Assembly (NCBI GenBank): GCA_031276035.1
Contig: JAISNV010000028.1
Coordinates: forward strand, 181,222-245,221
Direction of reading: 5' to 3'
Source of the DNA: Bacteroidales bacterium
Lineage (GTDB): Bacteria; Bacteroidota; Bacteroidia; Bacteroidales; BM520
Length of the DNA stretch: 64,000 bases
Shown here: positions 29,038 through 37,520 of the stretch, piece after piece
How positions within the stretch are numbered: position 1 is the stretch's first letter
How the letters are laid out: each line of letters starts with the position of its first letter
Translations under genes and position numbers: made by a program
The notes under the pieces: model-generated
Database searches by the model: none
Told to the model about the DNA's origin: nothing
The model's input: only the letters and a program-made list of their open reading frames with translations

Positions 29038-29736
29038 ATGATATTTAGATTTCAACAATTTGAAGTTTCTCATTATAGAAGCACAATGCAAATAGGTACT
29101 GACGCCGTTTTACTTGGCGGATATTTATCAAGACTTATTGGGAATGAAGAAAATATATTTCAAATTTTGGATATCGGAACTGGATGCGGCGTCATAGCAT
29201 TAATTGCTGCGCAGAAAATACCAAATTCAGAGATTACCGCTATTGATATCGATGAAAATTCTGTTCTTGAAGCAACGGAAAACTTTAGTAATTCAAAATG
29301 GAATATTAAACTAAAAGCAGAGCATACTTCTTTACAAGAATTAACGAAAGAGAACAAATCAACCTTCGATCTTATAATATCGAATCCCCCATATTTTGAA
29401 AATTCATTGAAATCGGGAAATCAGTTTAAAGATATGGCTCGCCACAACGACAGCTTACCATTTAATGTTCTGGCTCTATGCACGGAAAAACTATTGAGTA
29501 AAAACGGGAAATTCATCTGCATTCTACCTACAGTAGAAGCGAGGGGATTTATACGAACCGCTTTGATTGAAGGTTTATTCTGTAATCAAATTGTAGAAAT
29601 ATTTTCCAAAGAAAACGATTCAAGTCCAAAACGAATGATAATGGTATTTCAAAAGAAGAAGGAGGAAAGAATTGTGGAAAGATTTGTTATTGGAGATGAG
29701 GTGTACAAAGATATTGTTAACGATCTGTTGATTTAA
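29038..29736 (+). CDS. trmN6: tRNA1(Val) adenine(37)-N6-methyltransferase TrmN6
   Basis: SAM-dependent N6-adenine methyltransferase (YfiC family), which modifies A37 of tRNA-Val in E. coli. The opening FRFQQFEVSHYRSTMQIGTDAVLLG is conserved, with MQIGTDAVLLG as the hallmark. LDIGTGCGVIAL is motif I and ISNPPYF the catalytic NPPY. At 232 residues the length is usual. It directly abuts the MATE stop codon, so the pair is co-transcribed. Confidence 0.9.
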   Translation: MIFRFQQFEVSHYRSTMQIGTDAVLLGGYLSRLIGNEENIFQILDIGTGCGVIALIAAQKIPNSEITAIDIDENSVLEATENFSNSKWNIKLKAEHTSLQELTKENKSTFDLIISNPPYFENSLKSGNQFKDMARHNDSLPFNVLALCTEKLLSKNGKFICILPTVEARGFIRTALIEGLFCNQIVEIFSKENDSSPKRMIMVFQKKKEERIVERFVIGDEVYKDIVNDLLI

Positions 29737-29774
29737 TTTTTTGGGGATCAACCATGTCATTTACAAGAACATAA

Positions 29775-29816
29775 CAACGAAGCAATTATTTTTTTGTATT
29801 TCAAATTGCTTCGTTG
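29775..29816. terminator. 13-base-pair hairpin between trmN6 and thiolase
   Basis: CAACGAAGCAATT (29775-29787) and AATTGCTTCGTTG (29804-29816) are perfect inverted repeats with a 16-base T-rich loop. It lies between convergent genes, 38 bases after trmN6. There is no long T run behind it, so termination is likely but not certain. Confidence 0.7.
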
Positions 29817-29893
29817 CTATATTTATTAAAATAATACTATTTTCGATAGGATATTATCTTCATTCGAAAATAATCCTTTCGGTTTTCACACTT

Positions 29894-31099
29894 CTACGCT
29901 TTTTTCAAGACTATCGCAGTGCCCATTCCGCCTCCAATACACAATGATGCCAAGCCATATTCTTTATTATCTCTCAACATTTCATGTATTAATGTAACTG
30001 TAATACGGTTTCCTGAAGCTCCGATAGGATGGCCTAATGCTATGGCGCCGCCGCTGATATTGGTTCGTTCATCAATCCATTCGCGAGTTACTCCATGCTC
30101 TTCCGTAAGAAGTTTAATAACGCCCAATGATTGAGCTGCGAAAGCTTCGTTTAGTTCAATAATATCCATATCTTTCAACTTCATATTAGCATTTCCAAGA
30201 GCTTTTTTAATTGCAGGAATCGGACCTAGTCCCATCACTTCAGGCTCTACACCGCCTTGTCCGACACCAACAATCTCTACTAAAGGAATAAGGTTGTATT
30301 TCTTAACGGCTTCTGCGGATGCAAGCATAACAAAAGAAGCACCGTCATTGATTCCGGAAGCATTTCCGGCCGTTACGGTACCGTCTTTCTTGAAAGCAGG
30401 TCTCAGATTAGATAATTTTTCAAAACTTGTAGTGCGATTCGGATATTCGTCAGTATCAAAAACTATTGTTTCCTTTTTGGTAGTTATTGTAATCGGAACA
30501 ATTTCATCCTTAAATTTCCCCGCATCAATTGCAGCAATAGCTTTTTGTTGAGATTTGATGGAAAATTCATCTTGTTCCTCACGGGTTATATTATATCTTT
30601 CGGCAATGTTTTCAGCAGTAATTCCCATATGATACCCTTTGAAAGCATCAGTAAGTCCGTCGGTAACCATATGATCTACAATTGTAATATCGCCCATTTT
30701 GTTTCCGTTACGCACAGTATTCGGCATTACATAACCGGAATTAGACATTGATTCCGTACCGCCTGCAAGAACAACATTCTCCAATCCTGCTTTTATATTT
30801 GCATACGCAGTAAGAATTGATTTCATACCGCTGCCGCAAATCATATTAATTCCATAGGCAGGAACTTCCGGTGGAATACCGGCTTTGATCGCGGCCTGAC
30901 GTGCAATACCTTGTTTTTTACCTGCGCTCAGAATATTTCCGCAGATAACTTCGTCTATATTAGCAGGATCTATTTTTGTTTCTTCGAGGATATTTTTAAT
31001 AACCTCAGCAGCCATATCGGCAGCTTCTAAACTTGATAAACTGCCCAAAAATTTTCCGATTGGAGTTCTTTTTGCAGCAACGATATATACTTTATTCAT
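29894..31099 (-). CDS. acetyl-CoA C-acetyltransferase (thiolase)
   Basis: Condenses or cleaves acetoacetyl-CoA and acetyl-CoA. Residues of the thiolase active site are all present: Cys88 in NMICGSGMKS, the NEAFAAQ block, His in GGAIALGHPIGASG, and the C-terminal Cys in LCIGGGMG. At 401 residues it has normal length. Behind kamD, kamE and a CoA-transferase subunit it fits the end of lysine fermentation, in which acetoacetyl-CoA is split to acetyl-CoA, or the start of butyrate formation. It lies 160 bases after the CoA-transferase gene. Confidence 0.95.
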   Translation of the reverse strand: MNKVYIVAAKRTPIGKFLGSLSSLEAADMAAEVIKNILEETKIDPANIDEVICGNILSAGKKQGIARQAAIKAGIPPEVPAYGINMICGSGMKSILTAYANIKAGLENVVLAGGTESMSNSGYVMPNTVRNGNKMGDITIVDHMVTDGLTDAFKGYHMGITAENIAERYNITREEQDEFSIKSQQKAIAAIDAGKFKDEIVPITITTKKETIVFDTDEYPNRTTSFEKLSNLRPAFKKDGTVTAGNASGINDGASFVMLASAEAVKKYNLIPLVEIVGVGQGGVEPEVMGLGPIPAIKKALGNANMKLKDMDIIELNEAFAAQSLGVIKLLTEEHGVTREWIDERTNISGGAIALGHPIGASGNRITVTLIHEMLRDNKEYGLASLCIGGGMGTAIVLKKA

Positions 31100-31259
31100 G
31101 ATTATAATGTTTTATGGTTGATTTGATTCCGGATTTTGATATCTAGGGTTCGAATTCAGGACGTTATATAAAACGAAATGATAAACCTTTATTAATTAAG
31201 AAATTCAACGATTGATAAAAGATTTCTAATTTCTCTCTATGATTTTTTTGCGTTCTCAA

Positions 31260-31922
31260 CTATTCCATTCTCATACTCTTTATATCTTCGGGAATAATAA
31301 GAGTTGCTTCGGTCGCAGCTTTTACTTCGTCAATGGTGAATTCAGGATTAATTTCAATTAAAATCAATCCTTTAGGACTAACTTCTATCACACCCATTTC
31401 GGTGATAATAAGATTAACTTGTCCTGCAGCTGTTAACGGCAGAGTACATTGTTTCAGGATTTTCGGCTCGCCTTTTTGAGTATGCTCCATTGCAAGCACG
31501 ACTTTCTTAGCACCTACAATAAGGTCCATTGCACCGCCCATGCCGGGAGTAAGTTTACCCGGAATGATCCAATTTGCAAGATTACCTTTTTCATCAACTT
31601 GAAAAGCTCCTAAGAAAGTAGCGTCAACATGGCCGCCGCGAACAATTCCGAAAGAAGTAGCGCTATCGAAAGTAGAAGCACCGTCTTTCAATGTGATGTA
31701 ACCGCCGCCGGCATTCACAAAATCTTTGTCTTCTTGTCCGGCTTCCGGTGTGGGGCCGATTCCCATTGCGCCGTTTTCACTCTGAAGGATTACATTTACA
31801 CCTTCGGGTAAATAATTCGGAATTAAAGTCGGCAAACCGATTCCGAGATTTACCACATCACCATCTTTTAATTCGAGAGCCGCTCTACGAGCAATTGTTT
31901 CTCTTATTTGATTTTTATCCAT
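31260..31922 (-). CDS. atoA: 3-oxoacid/acetoacetate CoA-transferase beta subunit
   Basis: Beta subunit of a family I CoA-transferase. The catalytic Glu is in SENGAMG (Glu49), and [17 protein letters not shown] is the usual N-terminal block. The length of 220 residues matches AtoA/ScoB subunits, so a separate alpha subunit is needed. None is encoded within this cluster, which is unusual because the two subunits normally adjoin. In lysine fermentation the enzyme moves CoA between acetoacetate and butyryl-CoA. The gene follows kamE by 56 bases. Confidence 0.92.
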   Translation of the reverse strand: MDKNQIRETIARRAALELKDGDVVNLGIGLPTLIPNYLPEGVNVILQSENGAMGIGPTPEAGQEDKDFVNAGGGYITLKDGASTFDSATSFGIVRGGHVDATFLGAFQVDEKGNLANWIIPGKLTPGMGGAMDLIVGAKKVVLAMEHTQKGEPKILKQCTLPLTAAGQVNLIITEMGVIEVSPKGLILIEINPEFTIDEVKAATEATLIIPEDIKSMRME

Positions 31923-31978
31923 AATATTTATGTTTTAGCTACAAGCTGCAAGTGAGATTTTTTATAACTTGTAACCTG

Positions 31979-32767
31979 TTACTTATTATTTCTTCTAACA
32001 AATTCTTGAGCAATAAAAGATCCAACATCGTCGGAATAAGTATTCATTCCGAAACCTGCATCATAACCTAATTCTTTGGCGAGTTCGTGAGTTATACGCG
32101 GTCCGCCGCAAATAAGAATAATTTTATTTCTTAATCCTTCGGCTTCAAGCATTTCAACGAGTTCTACCATATTTTTAATATGAACATCTTTTTGTGTAAC
32201 TGTTTGAGATACCAGCATTACATCAGCATTCAGTTCGATAGCTTTTGCGATAAAATCTTCATTAGGGACTTGGCTACCCATATTTAATGCTTCGAACATT
32301 TCATAGCGTTCGAGACCATAATGTCCGGCATAGCCCTTCATATTCATAATAGCATCAATGCCTACGGTATGTGCATCGGTACCGGTACTTGCACCTATAA
32401 CAACAATCTTTCTGCCTACATTTTCCCTTATATAATTATCGGTTTCTTCCATACCCCAAGTTGTAGATTCAACTTTCGGAACATGAATATTTGTATAATC
32501 TACAGTATGAATGCTATTTCCATAACAGTTGAAGAAGGTGAACCCTGGGGTTAATTCTTCGTAAAATACAACAAGAGGATTTTCAAAACCCATTTTTTTC
32601 ATCAGTAATTTTGCCGCTTCAACAGCTTCATTACCTGCAGGAACAGGAAGTGTAAAACTCACCTGAGTTTTACCGTCGTTCATTGTATCCCCGTAAGGTT
32701 TAACTTTTTTAAGATCAAGAGTTTTATCAAACTCCTTAGAATCCATAGAATATAATCCGCCACTCAT
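31979..32767 (-). CDS. kamE: lysine 5,6-aminomutase beta subunit KamE
   Basis: B12-binding subunit of D-lysine/beta-lysine 5,6-aminomutase, which moves the terminal amino group from C6 to C5. The base-off cobalamin motif DAHTVG is at residues 131-136 with His133. Lys144 is also present (NMKGYAGHYG); His133 and Lys144 match the numbers known for cobalamin and PLP binding in the clostridial enzyme. At 262 residues it is the expected size. It starts 16 bases after kamD, so the subunits are made together. Confidence 0.95.
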   Translation of the reverse strand: MSGGLYSMDSKEFDKTLDLKKVKPYGDTMNDGKTQVSFTLPVPAGNEAVEAAKLLMKKMGFENPLVVFYEELTPGFTFFNCYGNSIHTVDYTNIHVPKVESTTWGMEETDNYIRENVGRKIVVIGASTGTDAHTVGIDAIMNMKGYAGHYGLERYEMFEALNMGSQVPNEDFIAKAIELNADVMLVSQTVTQKDVHIKNMVELVEMLEAEGLRNKIILICGGPRITHELAKELGYDAGFGMNTYSDDVGSFIAQEFVRRNNK

Positions 32768-32783
32768 ATATTTTCTTTCTTTA

Positions 32784-34337
32784 TTATCTATTTTTCATTG
32801 ATTCAACAAAAGGGTTTAGATATTTTTCGTTTTTGGGACTAACCCCGTTTAAACCCTTTCCGCCATTTCGAGGGCGTTTTACATCGCCGAAAATACCTTT
32901 TTCCAAAGCAGTAAACAATCCTTCATCATTTATTTTTCCCAGCAACTCTATAGAATCGTCAAGAACTTTTTGTGCACGTTGCTGAATCATTCCGTTTTCC
33001 TTAAACTCAACTTCGTCTCCGATATTCTTCATATTGTTGAAAATATATTTCGCATTTTCAATAGCAAGAAATCTATCACTCATAAACGGCGTATGAATAG
33101 CTTCGGTAGGCATTCCGAGTAATTGTATTCCCTGGTTTGTCCATTTTCCGATTATATTAAACAATGCATCCTGAAGATGTCCACGGAAAATATTACCAGT
33201 CATAAATTTAGTCGGCGGCATATATTTTAAAGGAGCATTAGGGAAAATTTCTCTTGTCATTTGTGCTTGAGCAAGCTCATAAAGAAAACCGTTTTCCAGT
33301 TTAGGATCCATTTCGAAAGCATGGCCTAATCCCATTTGTTCTTCTGGAATACCTGCAATAAGCGCAAGTTGTTCATTAATAAAATCCGAAGTTAAAACAG
33401 TATGCGCTTCATCAAAAGCATCTGCAGTAGTAAGATAATTATCTTCTCCCGTATTAATAATTACGCCTGCAAAACCATTAATAATTCTGGAAAAATATTG
33501 ATCTACGAGAGTACGCTGCATATTTATATCCCGGAAAAGAATTCCGTAAAGGGCATCATTGAGCATAACATCAAGGCCTTCAAGGGCGCCCATAACTGCA
33601 ATTTCCGGCATGCATAATCCGGAACAATAATTACACAGGCGAATATATTTCCCGACCTCCTCTCCTACTTCGTCAAGAGCTTTACGCATTATGCGGAAGT
33701 TTTCCTGAGTAGCGAAAGTTCCGCCGAAGCCTTCGGTAGTAGCACCGTATGGGACATAATCGAGTAAACTTTGTCCGGTAGTACGGATTACTGCGATAAT
33801 ATCCGCACCTTGCCTGGCTGCAGCCTGAGCCTGAATAACATCTTCATAAATATTTCCGGTAGCAACTATAACATAAATATACGGCTTTTCACCTTCGCCC
33901 AAAGTTTTTATATAATTCTCACGGCGAAATCTGTTGTTTTTAATCTTCTCAATACTTGCTTTGATATAAGGATTAAGAGCATTCAAAATATCTTTTTCCG
34001 AATGAGTTTTATATTTTGTTACTTCAATTTCATTTGAAGCGATTTTTTCTGCAATTGCCTGAGGAGAAAGTCCGGTTTCAACAACCGCATTTCCGAGGTA
34101 AAACATAACACCTTCGCCTAATCCGTTAGCGTTTCTAATATCATCTACAACTACATTAGGAAGCGGAACAGCGTTTTCGTCGGTTCCGTCTATCCCGAGC
34201 AAACGGCATATTGTACGTTCAACAGCTACGGTAGTATAATTATCTACAAAACCCTGCACATCATCCGCAATATTTTTTGCTATACTCTTTGCGTGATTAA
34301 CTTTACTAAAATCAATACCTAACTTACTTTTTTGCAT
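32784..34337 (-). CDS. kamD: lysine 5,6-aminomutase alpha subunit KamD
   Basis: Large subunit (517 residues) of the adenosylcobalamin- and PLP-dependent 5,6-aminomutase. It opens with KLGIDFSKVNHAKSIAKNIA and contains PYIYVIVATGNIYEDVIQAQ and IIAVIRTTGQSLLDYVPYG, conserved in KamD proteins, which form a TIM-type barrel over the cofactors. It is the first gene of the cluster and has its own promoter core 28 bases ahead. The other lysine-fermentation genes (kamA, kal, kdd, kce) are not in the window. Confidence 0.95.
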   Translation of the reverse strand: MQKSKLGIDFSKVNHAKSIAKNIADDVQGFVDNYTTVAVERTICRLLGIDGTDENAVPLPNVVVDDIRNANGLGEGVMFYLGNAVVETGLSPQAIAEKIASNEIEVTKYKTHSEKDILNALNPYIKASIEKIKNNRFRRENYIKTLGEGEKPYIYVIVATGNIYEDVIQAQAAARQGADIIAVIRTTGQSLLDYVPYGATTEGFGGTFATQENFRIMRKALDEVGEEVGKYIRLCNYCSGLCMPEIAVMGALEGLDVMLNDALYGILFRDINMQRTLVDQYFSRIINGFAGVIINTGEDNYLTTADAFDEAHTVLTSDFINEQLALIAGIPEEQMGLGHAFEMDPKLENGFLYELAQAQMTREIFPNAPLKYMPPTKFMTGNIFRGHLQDALFNIIGKWTNQGIQLLGMPTEAIHTPFMSDRFLAIENAKYIFNNMKNIGDEVEFKENGMIQQRAQKVLDDSIELLGKINDEGLFTALEKGIFGDVKRPRNGGKGLNGVSPKNEKYLNPFVESMKNR

Positions 34338-34364
34338 AAAAATCCAATATTATTTTTTAGCTTA

Positions 34365-34372
34365 CAAAGATA
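34365..34372 (-). promoter_or_regulatory. promoter core (TATCTTTG) for kamD
   Basis: Minus-strand TAnnTTTG match, 27 bases before the kamD ATG. No -33 match was found at the proper distance. Confidence 0.5.
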
Positions 34373-34681
34373 AGACAATATTTTGAAAGTGGACAAGAAG
34401 AGAATAAAAGACACAAGATATTATGATTTCAAAAAGGAAGTTGAAAGGGTAAAAGTGTAATATCGAAAACAATAGAATGATATTATAATTTTCTTATTGT
34501 GTCAAAGTTTCTTTTTGAAAAGTCTTATCTGAAATTTTGACAGAATCTATTTTATACTTTCTCCGTAAAATATTGGGATAATATACAATAAAAGTGGGAG
34601 TTGCAAAATTATGTATAGTCTAAGATATGTTTTATACCTTAAAACCTTTGTATTAATTCAAAATTTATTTGTATTGTATAT

Positions 34682-34719
34682 AAAGGTTGTCGGAATTTTA
34701 ATTGATCCGACTAACCTTT
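34682..34719 (-). terminator. terminator of the NlpE-like gene
   Basis: AAAGGTTGTCGGA pairs with TCCGACTAACCTTT as a 13-base-pair stem with one bulged T and an 11-base loop, starting 13 bases after the stop codon. Confidence 0.75.
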
Positions 34720-34732
34720 TATTTCGATTTTT

Positions 34733-35191
34733 TTACTTTAATATTACTTTTTCAACTTGTTCAATGATATACATATCCGCATGTTCTCCCGGGATTCTGT
34801 TACCATCCTGATCAAGCATAAAAAGTCTGTTCTCACCAACAAGATACATTTCAACACCATCTTCCGAATCGAAAGTAATTTTATTTCCTTCGTCATTCCA
34901 GATAAACTTACCTTTTGATGTAAATACATTATTCGGTTCTTTACCCAGATAAACCATCTTTTTAGTATAATTTCCTTGATTATCAATTGTAATTACCACT
35001 TCAATACCCTCACAATCAGCACAGGGAATCATACCTTCGTATATTCCGGCATAATCTAAAGAATTTTGAGAGGTGTGTGAATCAGATTTAACTTCTGTTT
35101 TGGTACTTGTTTGTTCGTCTTTTTGAGTTTTCTTATTTCCGCATGAAACAAAAAACAGAATCATTGCGGATAAAATTAATAGTTTCTTCAT
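34733..35191 (-). CDS. NlpE N-terminal domain lipoprotein
   Basis: A 152-residue outer-membrane-type lipoprotein with lipobox FFVSC (Cys17). After a polar linker, YAGIYEGMIPCADCEGIEV gives the CxxC-containing signature of the NlpE N-terminal domain. In E. coli NlpE senses copper and surface contact and signals to Cpx; the CxxC is redox- or metal-active. Bacteroidota lack Cpx, so the role here is probably metal or redox related, by inference. It is a single gene with its own promoter core and terminator. Confidence 0.85.
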   Translation of the reverse strand: MKKLLILSAMILFFVSCGNKKTQKDEQTSTKTEVKSDSHTSQNSLDYAGIYEGMIPCADCEGIEVVITIDNQGNYTKKMVYLGKEPNNVFTSKGKFIWNDEGNKITFDSEDGVEMYLVGENRLFMLDQDGNRIPGEHADMYIIEQVEKVILK

Positions 35192-35221
35192 TGTACTGCG
35201 TTTTTTAATTGATTAATGTTG

Positions 35222-35229
35222 CAAATATA
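35222..35229 (-). promoter_or_regulatory. promoter core (TATATTTG) for the NlpE-like gene
   Basis: Minus-strand TAnnTTTG match 30 bases before the ATG. Confidence 0.45.
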
Positions 35230-35397
35230 ATTCTTTTAGTTGAGAATAATTAAAAATAGAAAAAATACGTAAAAAGTTGATAAGAATATGAAAAATTACT
35301 TCGGATTTCAAAGTTCAAGTTTAAAATAAATTCATAATTTCATCTTTAAAACTCATAATCTACTAATTATCATTTCATTCATATTTTTAAAAAAAAC

Positions 35398-35429
35398 TTG
35401 CTTCTTTCAAAAAAATAATTATATCTTTG
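35398..35429 (+). promoter_or_regulatory. promoter (TTG-N21-TATCTTTG) of the ABC/YtrA operon
   Basis: TTG at 35398-35400 and TATCTTTG at 35422-35429 with a 21-base spacer match the Bacteroidota promoter. The inverted repeat directly behind it covers the expected transcript start, a usual place for repression. Confidence 0.7.
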
Positions 35430-35455
35430 TAGTGTATTATTAAACTAATACACTA
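35430..35455. promoter_or_regulatory. operator, 10-base inverted repeat, likely site of the YtrA-type regulator
   Basis: TAGTGTATTA (35430-35439) and TAATACACTA (35446-35455) are perfect inverted repeats around TTAAAC. GTGTA/TACAC half-sites are typical of the YtrA subfamily of GntR regulators, and such a regulator is encoded in the same operon at 37082, so autoregulation is likely. Confidence 0.75.
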
Positions 35456-35468
35456 ATATTGTAAAATT

Positions 35469-36308
35469 ATGGTAGAAATAGAAAATTTAAAATTTGGTTA
35501 CGACAAGAAGAAATTGTTATTCAACAATTTGAACCTAAGCTTGTCTGAAGGTAAGATTTACGGCTTACTTGGTAGAAACGGAACGGGAAAAACGTCACTT
35601 TTGAAGATTATCATAGGAATGCGTTTTCCCGAATCCGGAAATTGTAATGTTTTTGGGAAAGAATCCCGGAAACGTTTGCCGTCTATGTTGGAGGAAATAA
35701 TGTTTATTCCCGAAGAGGTTTATACTCCTAATTTAAGTATTTCGGATTATGAATCAGTATATTCATCATTTTATCCTAATTTCAATCACGAATATTTTAT
35801 TTTGCTTTTGGAAGAATTTGAACTTTCAAAAAAAGATTATTTAAAAAAATTGTCTTTAGGCCAGAAGAAAAAAGCAGTATTAGCTTTTGCGATGGCTGCA
35901 AACACGAAAATTCTGATTTTAGATGAACCTACAAACGGATTGGATATTCCATCAAAATCGCAATTCCGCCGTATGATTGCTTCTTCTGTTACTGATGACA
36001 AATGTGTAATAATCTCCACACATCAGGCGCAAGACATTGAAAAGTTAATAGATTCTGTAATTATTCTGGATAATGGAAATATTTTACTTCAAAGTACAAC
36101 AGAAGAAATAAGTGAAAAACTTGCAATTGAGATAACATCCGAAATTATGTCGCAAGCTTTATACTCCGAAGAAAGATTAGGCGGAGTATATAATGTTGTT
36201 AAAAATAATTATGACGAAGCGAGCGAGTTTAATTTGGAACTCTTTTTTAACGCCGTGATGGCTAACAAACAAGCGATGAAAAATTTATTTAATCCTAAAA
36301 AACAGTAA
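35469..36308 (+). CDS. ABC transporter ATP-binding protein
   Basis: ATPase subunit of an exporter-type ABC system, 279 residues. Walker A is GRNGTGKTS, the signature is LSLGQKKKA, and Walker B is ILILDEPTNGLD; the H-loop is in ISTHQAQDIE. The C-terminal 60 residues beyond the fold are specific to this group (YtrB/BcrA-like). Four bases separate it from the permease gene. The operator ahead and the YtrA-type regulator behind it match the YtrA-ABC cassettes of Firmicutes, which respond to cell-wall-active antibiotics; the substrate here is unknown. Confidence 0.93.
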   Translation: MVEIENLKFGYDKKKLLFNNLNLSLSEGKIYGLLGRNGTGKTSLLKIIIGMRFPESGNCNVFGKESRKRLPSMLEEIMFIPEEVYTPNLSISDYESVYSSFYPNFNHEYFILLLEEFELSKKDYLKKLSLGQKKKAVLAFAMAANTKILILDEPTNGLDIPSKSQFRRMIASSVTDDKCVIISTHQAQDIEKLIDSVIILDNGNILLQSTTEEISEKLAIEITSEIMSQALYSEERLGGVYNVVKNNYDEASEFNLELFFNAVMANKQAMKNLFNPKKQ

Positions 36309-36311
36309 ATT

Positions 36312-37079
36312 ATGAACGATGTATTCAGTTTTAAAAGATTTGCTTTATTGATTAAAGCATTTTGGAAGGAAAATAAGAAAAAGGAAATGTGGTTTTTTAT
36401 TACACTAACATCAGTATTAGTATTGATTTTTATAAATCTGCTTCTGTTTGCTATCAAAAATAATAATCCTGAAGGTAATGTTAGTTTCTATTTCGACTAT
36501 ATCTTTATATTATTAGCCGGTGCAGTTTTTCTAATAATGTTAAGTGCGGGAAATATTCTCGGCAAACTATCAAAAAAAGAAAATGCCATGTTTATGTTGT
36601 CAACACCTGCTTCGGCATTAGAGCATACATCTGTTGCTTTTCTTTTTAACATGATAATCTATCCTGCTATATTTATTATATTAGTATATATTCTTAATTT
36701 TCTTTTTATCGGTATATATTGTAATTCAATCGGCGTCAATTGGAACATGTTTAAACTCAGTGAGATTTCATTCAATGATTATTTCGGATTTTTTACTATT
36801 ATCTCCGGAATGATCTTCGGAACCGTTTATTTTAAAAAACTCGGACTACCAAAAAGTTTTTTTATCTTCGGTGCCTACATTGTATTGCAATTGGTGATTA
36901 TTAATCAATTTATGCCCGAAGGTGCCAGTTTTATGGGTGAATTTACAAATATGGATATTATAGAGAAAGGTACCGGTAGAAGAATAACAATTGATGGATT
37001 TATGTACTATTTCAAATATTTGCTATTTCCGTTATTTTGGGTTTTAACCTTTTTACGACTGAAGGAAAGAGAGGTGTAA
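36312..37079 (+). CDS. ABC transporter permease
   Basis: A 255-residue membrane protein with six predicted helices, the usual ABC-2-like permease size. It starts 3 bases after the ATPase gene and ends 2 bases before the regulator gene, so it is the membrane partner of both. Sequence similarity within such permeases is low, so the assignment rests on topology and context. No large extracellular domain is seen, unlike bacitracin-type BceB permeases. Confidence 0.8.
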   Translation: MNDVFSFKRFALLIKAFWKENKKKEMWFFITLTSVLVLIFINLLLFAIKNNNPEGNVSFYFDYIFILLAGAVFLIMLSAGNILGKLSKKENAMFMLSTPASALEHTSVAFLFNMIIYPAIFIILVYILNFLFIGIYCNSIGVNWNMFKLSEISFNDYFGFFTIISGMIFGTVYFKKLGLPKSFFIFGAYIVLQLVIINQFMPEGASFMGEFTNMDIIEKGTGRRITIDGFMYYFKYLLFPLFWVLTFLRLKEREV

Positions 37080-37081
37080 TC

Positions 37082-37432
37082 ATGGAATTTAGAGAAAAGC
37101 AAGCTATTTATCTGCAGATCGCCGATTACATTTGCGATAATATTTTGAATGGGAAACATCAACCGGAAGAGAAAATATTATCGGTGCGCGAAATGGCTGT
37201 GAAATTAGAAGTAAATCCGAATACTGTTATGAGAACCTACGATCTTCTGCAACAACAGAATATTATATTCAACAAACGCGGAATCGGATTTTTCGTAGCT
37301 ATCGGAGCAAAAGAAATCATAATTCAAAACAGAAAGAAACGATTTTTTGAAACTCAACTCCCCGACTTTTTTAAGACGATAAAATTATTGGGAGTTGATA
37401 TAAAGGAAATTCTGGAAAGGTTTGAAGGATAA
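37082..37432 (+). CDS. GntR family transcriptional regulator, YtrA subfamily
   Basis: A 116-residue repressor-type regulator. The winged helix lies at residues ~10-75: AIYLQIADYICDNILNG, then KILSVREMAVKLEVNPNTVM as recognition helix, and NIIFNKRGIGFFVA as wing. The short C-terminal helical part without an effector-binding domain defines the YtrA subfamily. The ATG at 37082 follows the permease stop by two bases; an upstream in-frame start at 37037 would overlap the permease and add no conserved sequence. It most likely binds the inverted repeat at 35430-35455. Confidence 0.92.
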   Translation: MEFREKQAIYLQIADYICDNILNGKHQPEEKILSVREMAVKLEVNPNTVMRTYDLLQQQNIIFNKRGIGFFVAIGAKEIIIQNRKKRFFETQLPDFFKTIKLLGVDIKEILERFEG

Positions 37433-37520
37433 AAGTATGCACATACAAAGTCTTACAAAATTCAATCCGGCAAAATAAAAATTGAGATAAAAAATAAATC
37501 AAACAAAAATTTAATAAAAA

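Larger units (their letters stand above)
34338..34732. other. intergenic region between kamD and the NlpE-like gene
   Basis: About 395 AT-rich bases. It holds the kamD promoter core near one end and the terminator hairpin of the NlpE-like gene at the other. No coding sequence, RNA or clear riboswitch was recognised in between; in particular I saw no cobalamin riboswitch pattern. Confidence 0.6.

Noticed and set aside
31140..31165. GGGTTCGAATTC resembling the T-arm of a tRNA
   Set aside because: No acceptor stem, anticodon arm or CCA end fits around it; the flanks do not fold as a cloverleaf.
34338..34732. Possible cobalamin riboswitch before the B12-dependent kamDE genes
   Set aside because: No B12-box-like conserved core was seen, and the promoter core leaves too short a leader for a riboswitch.
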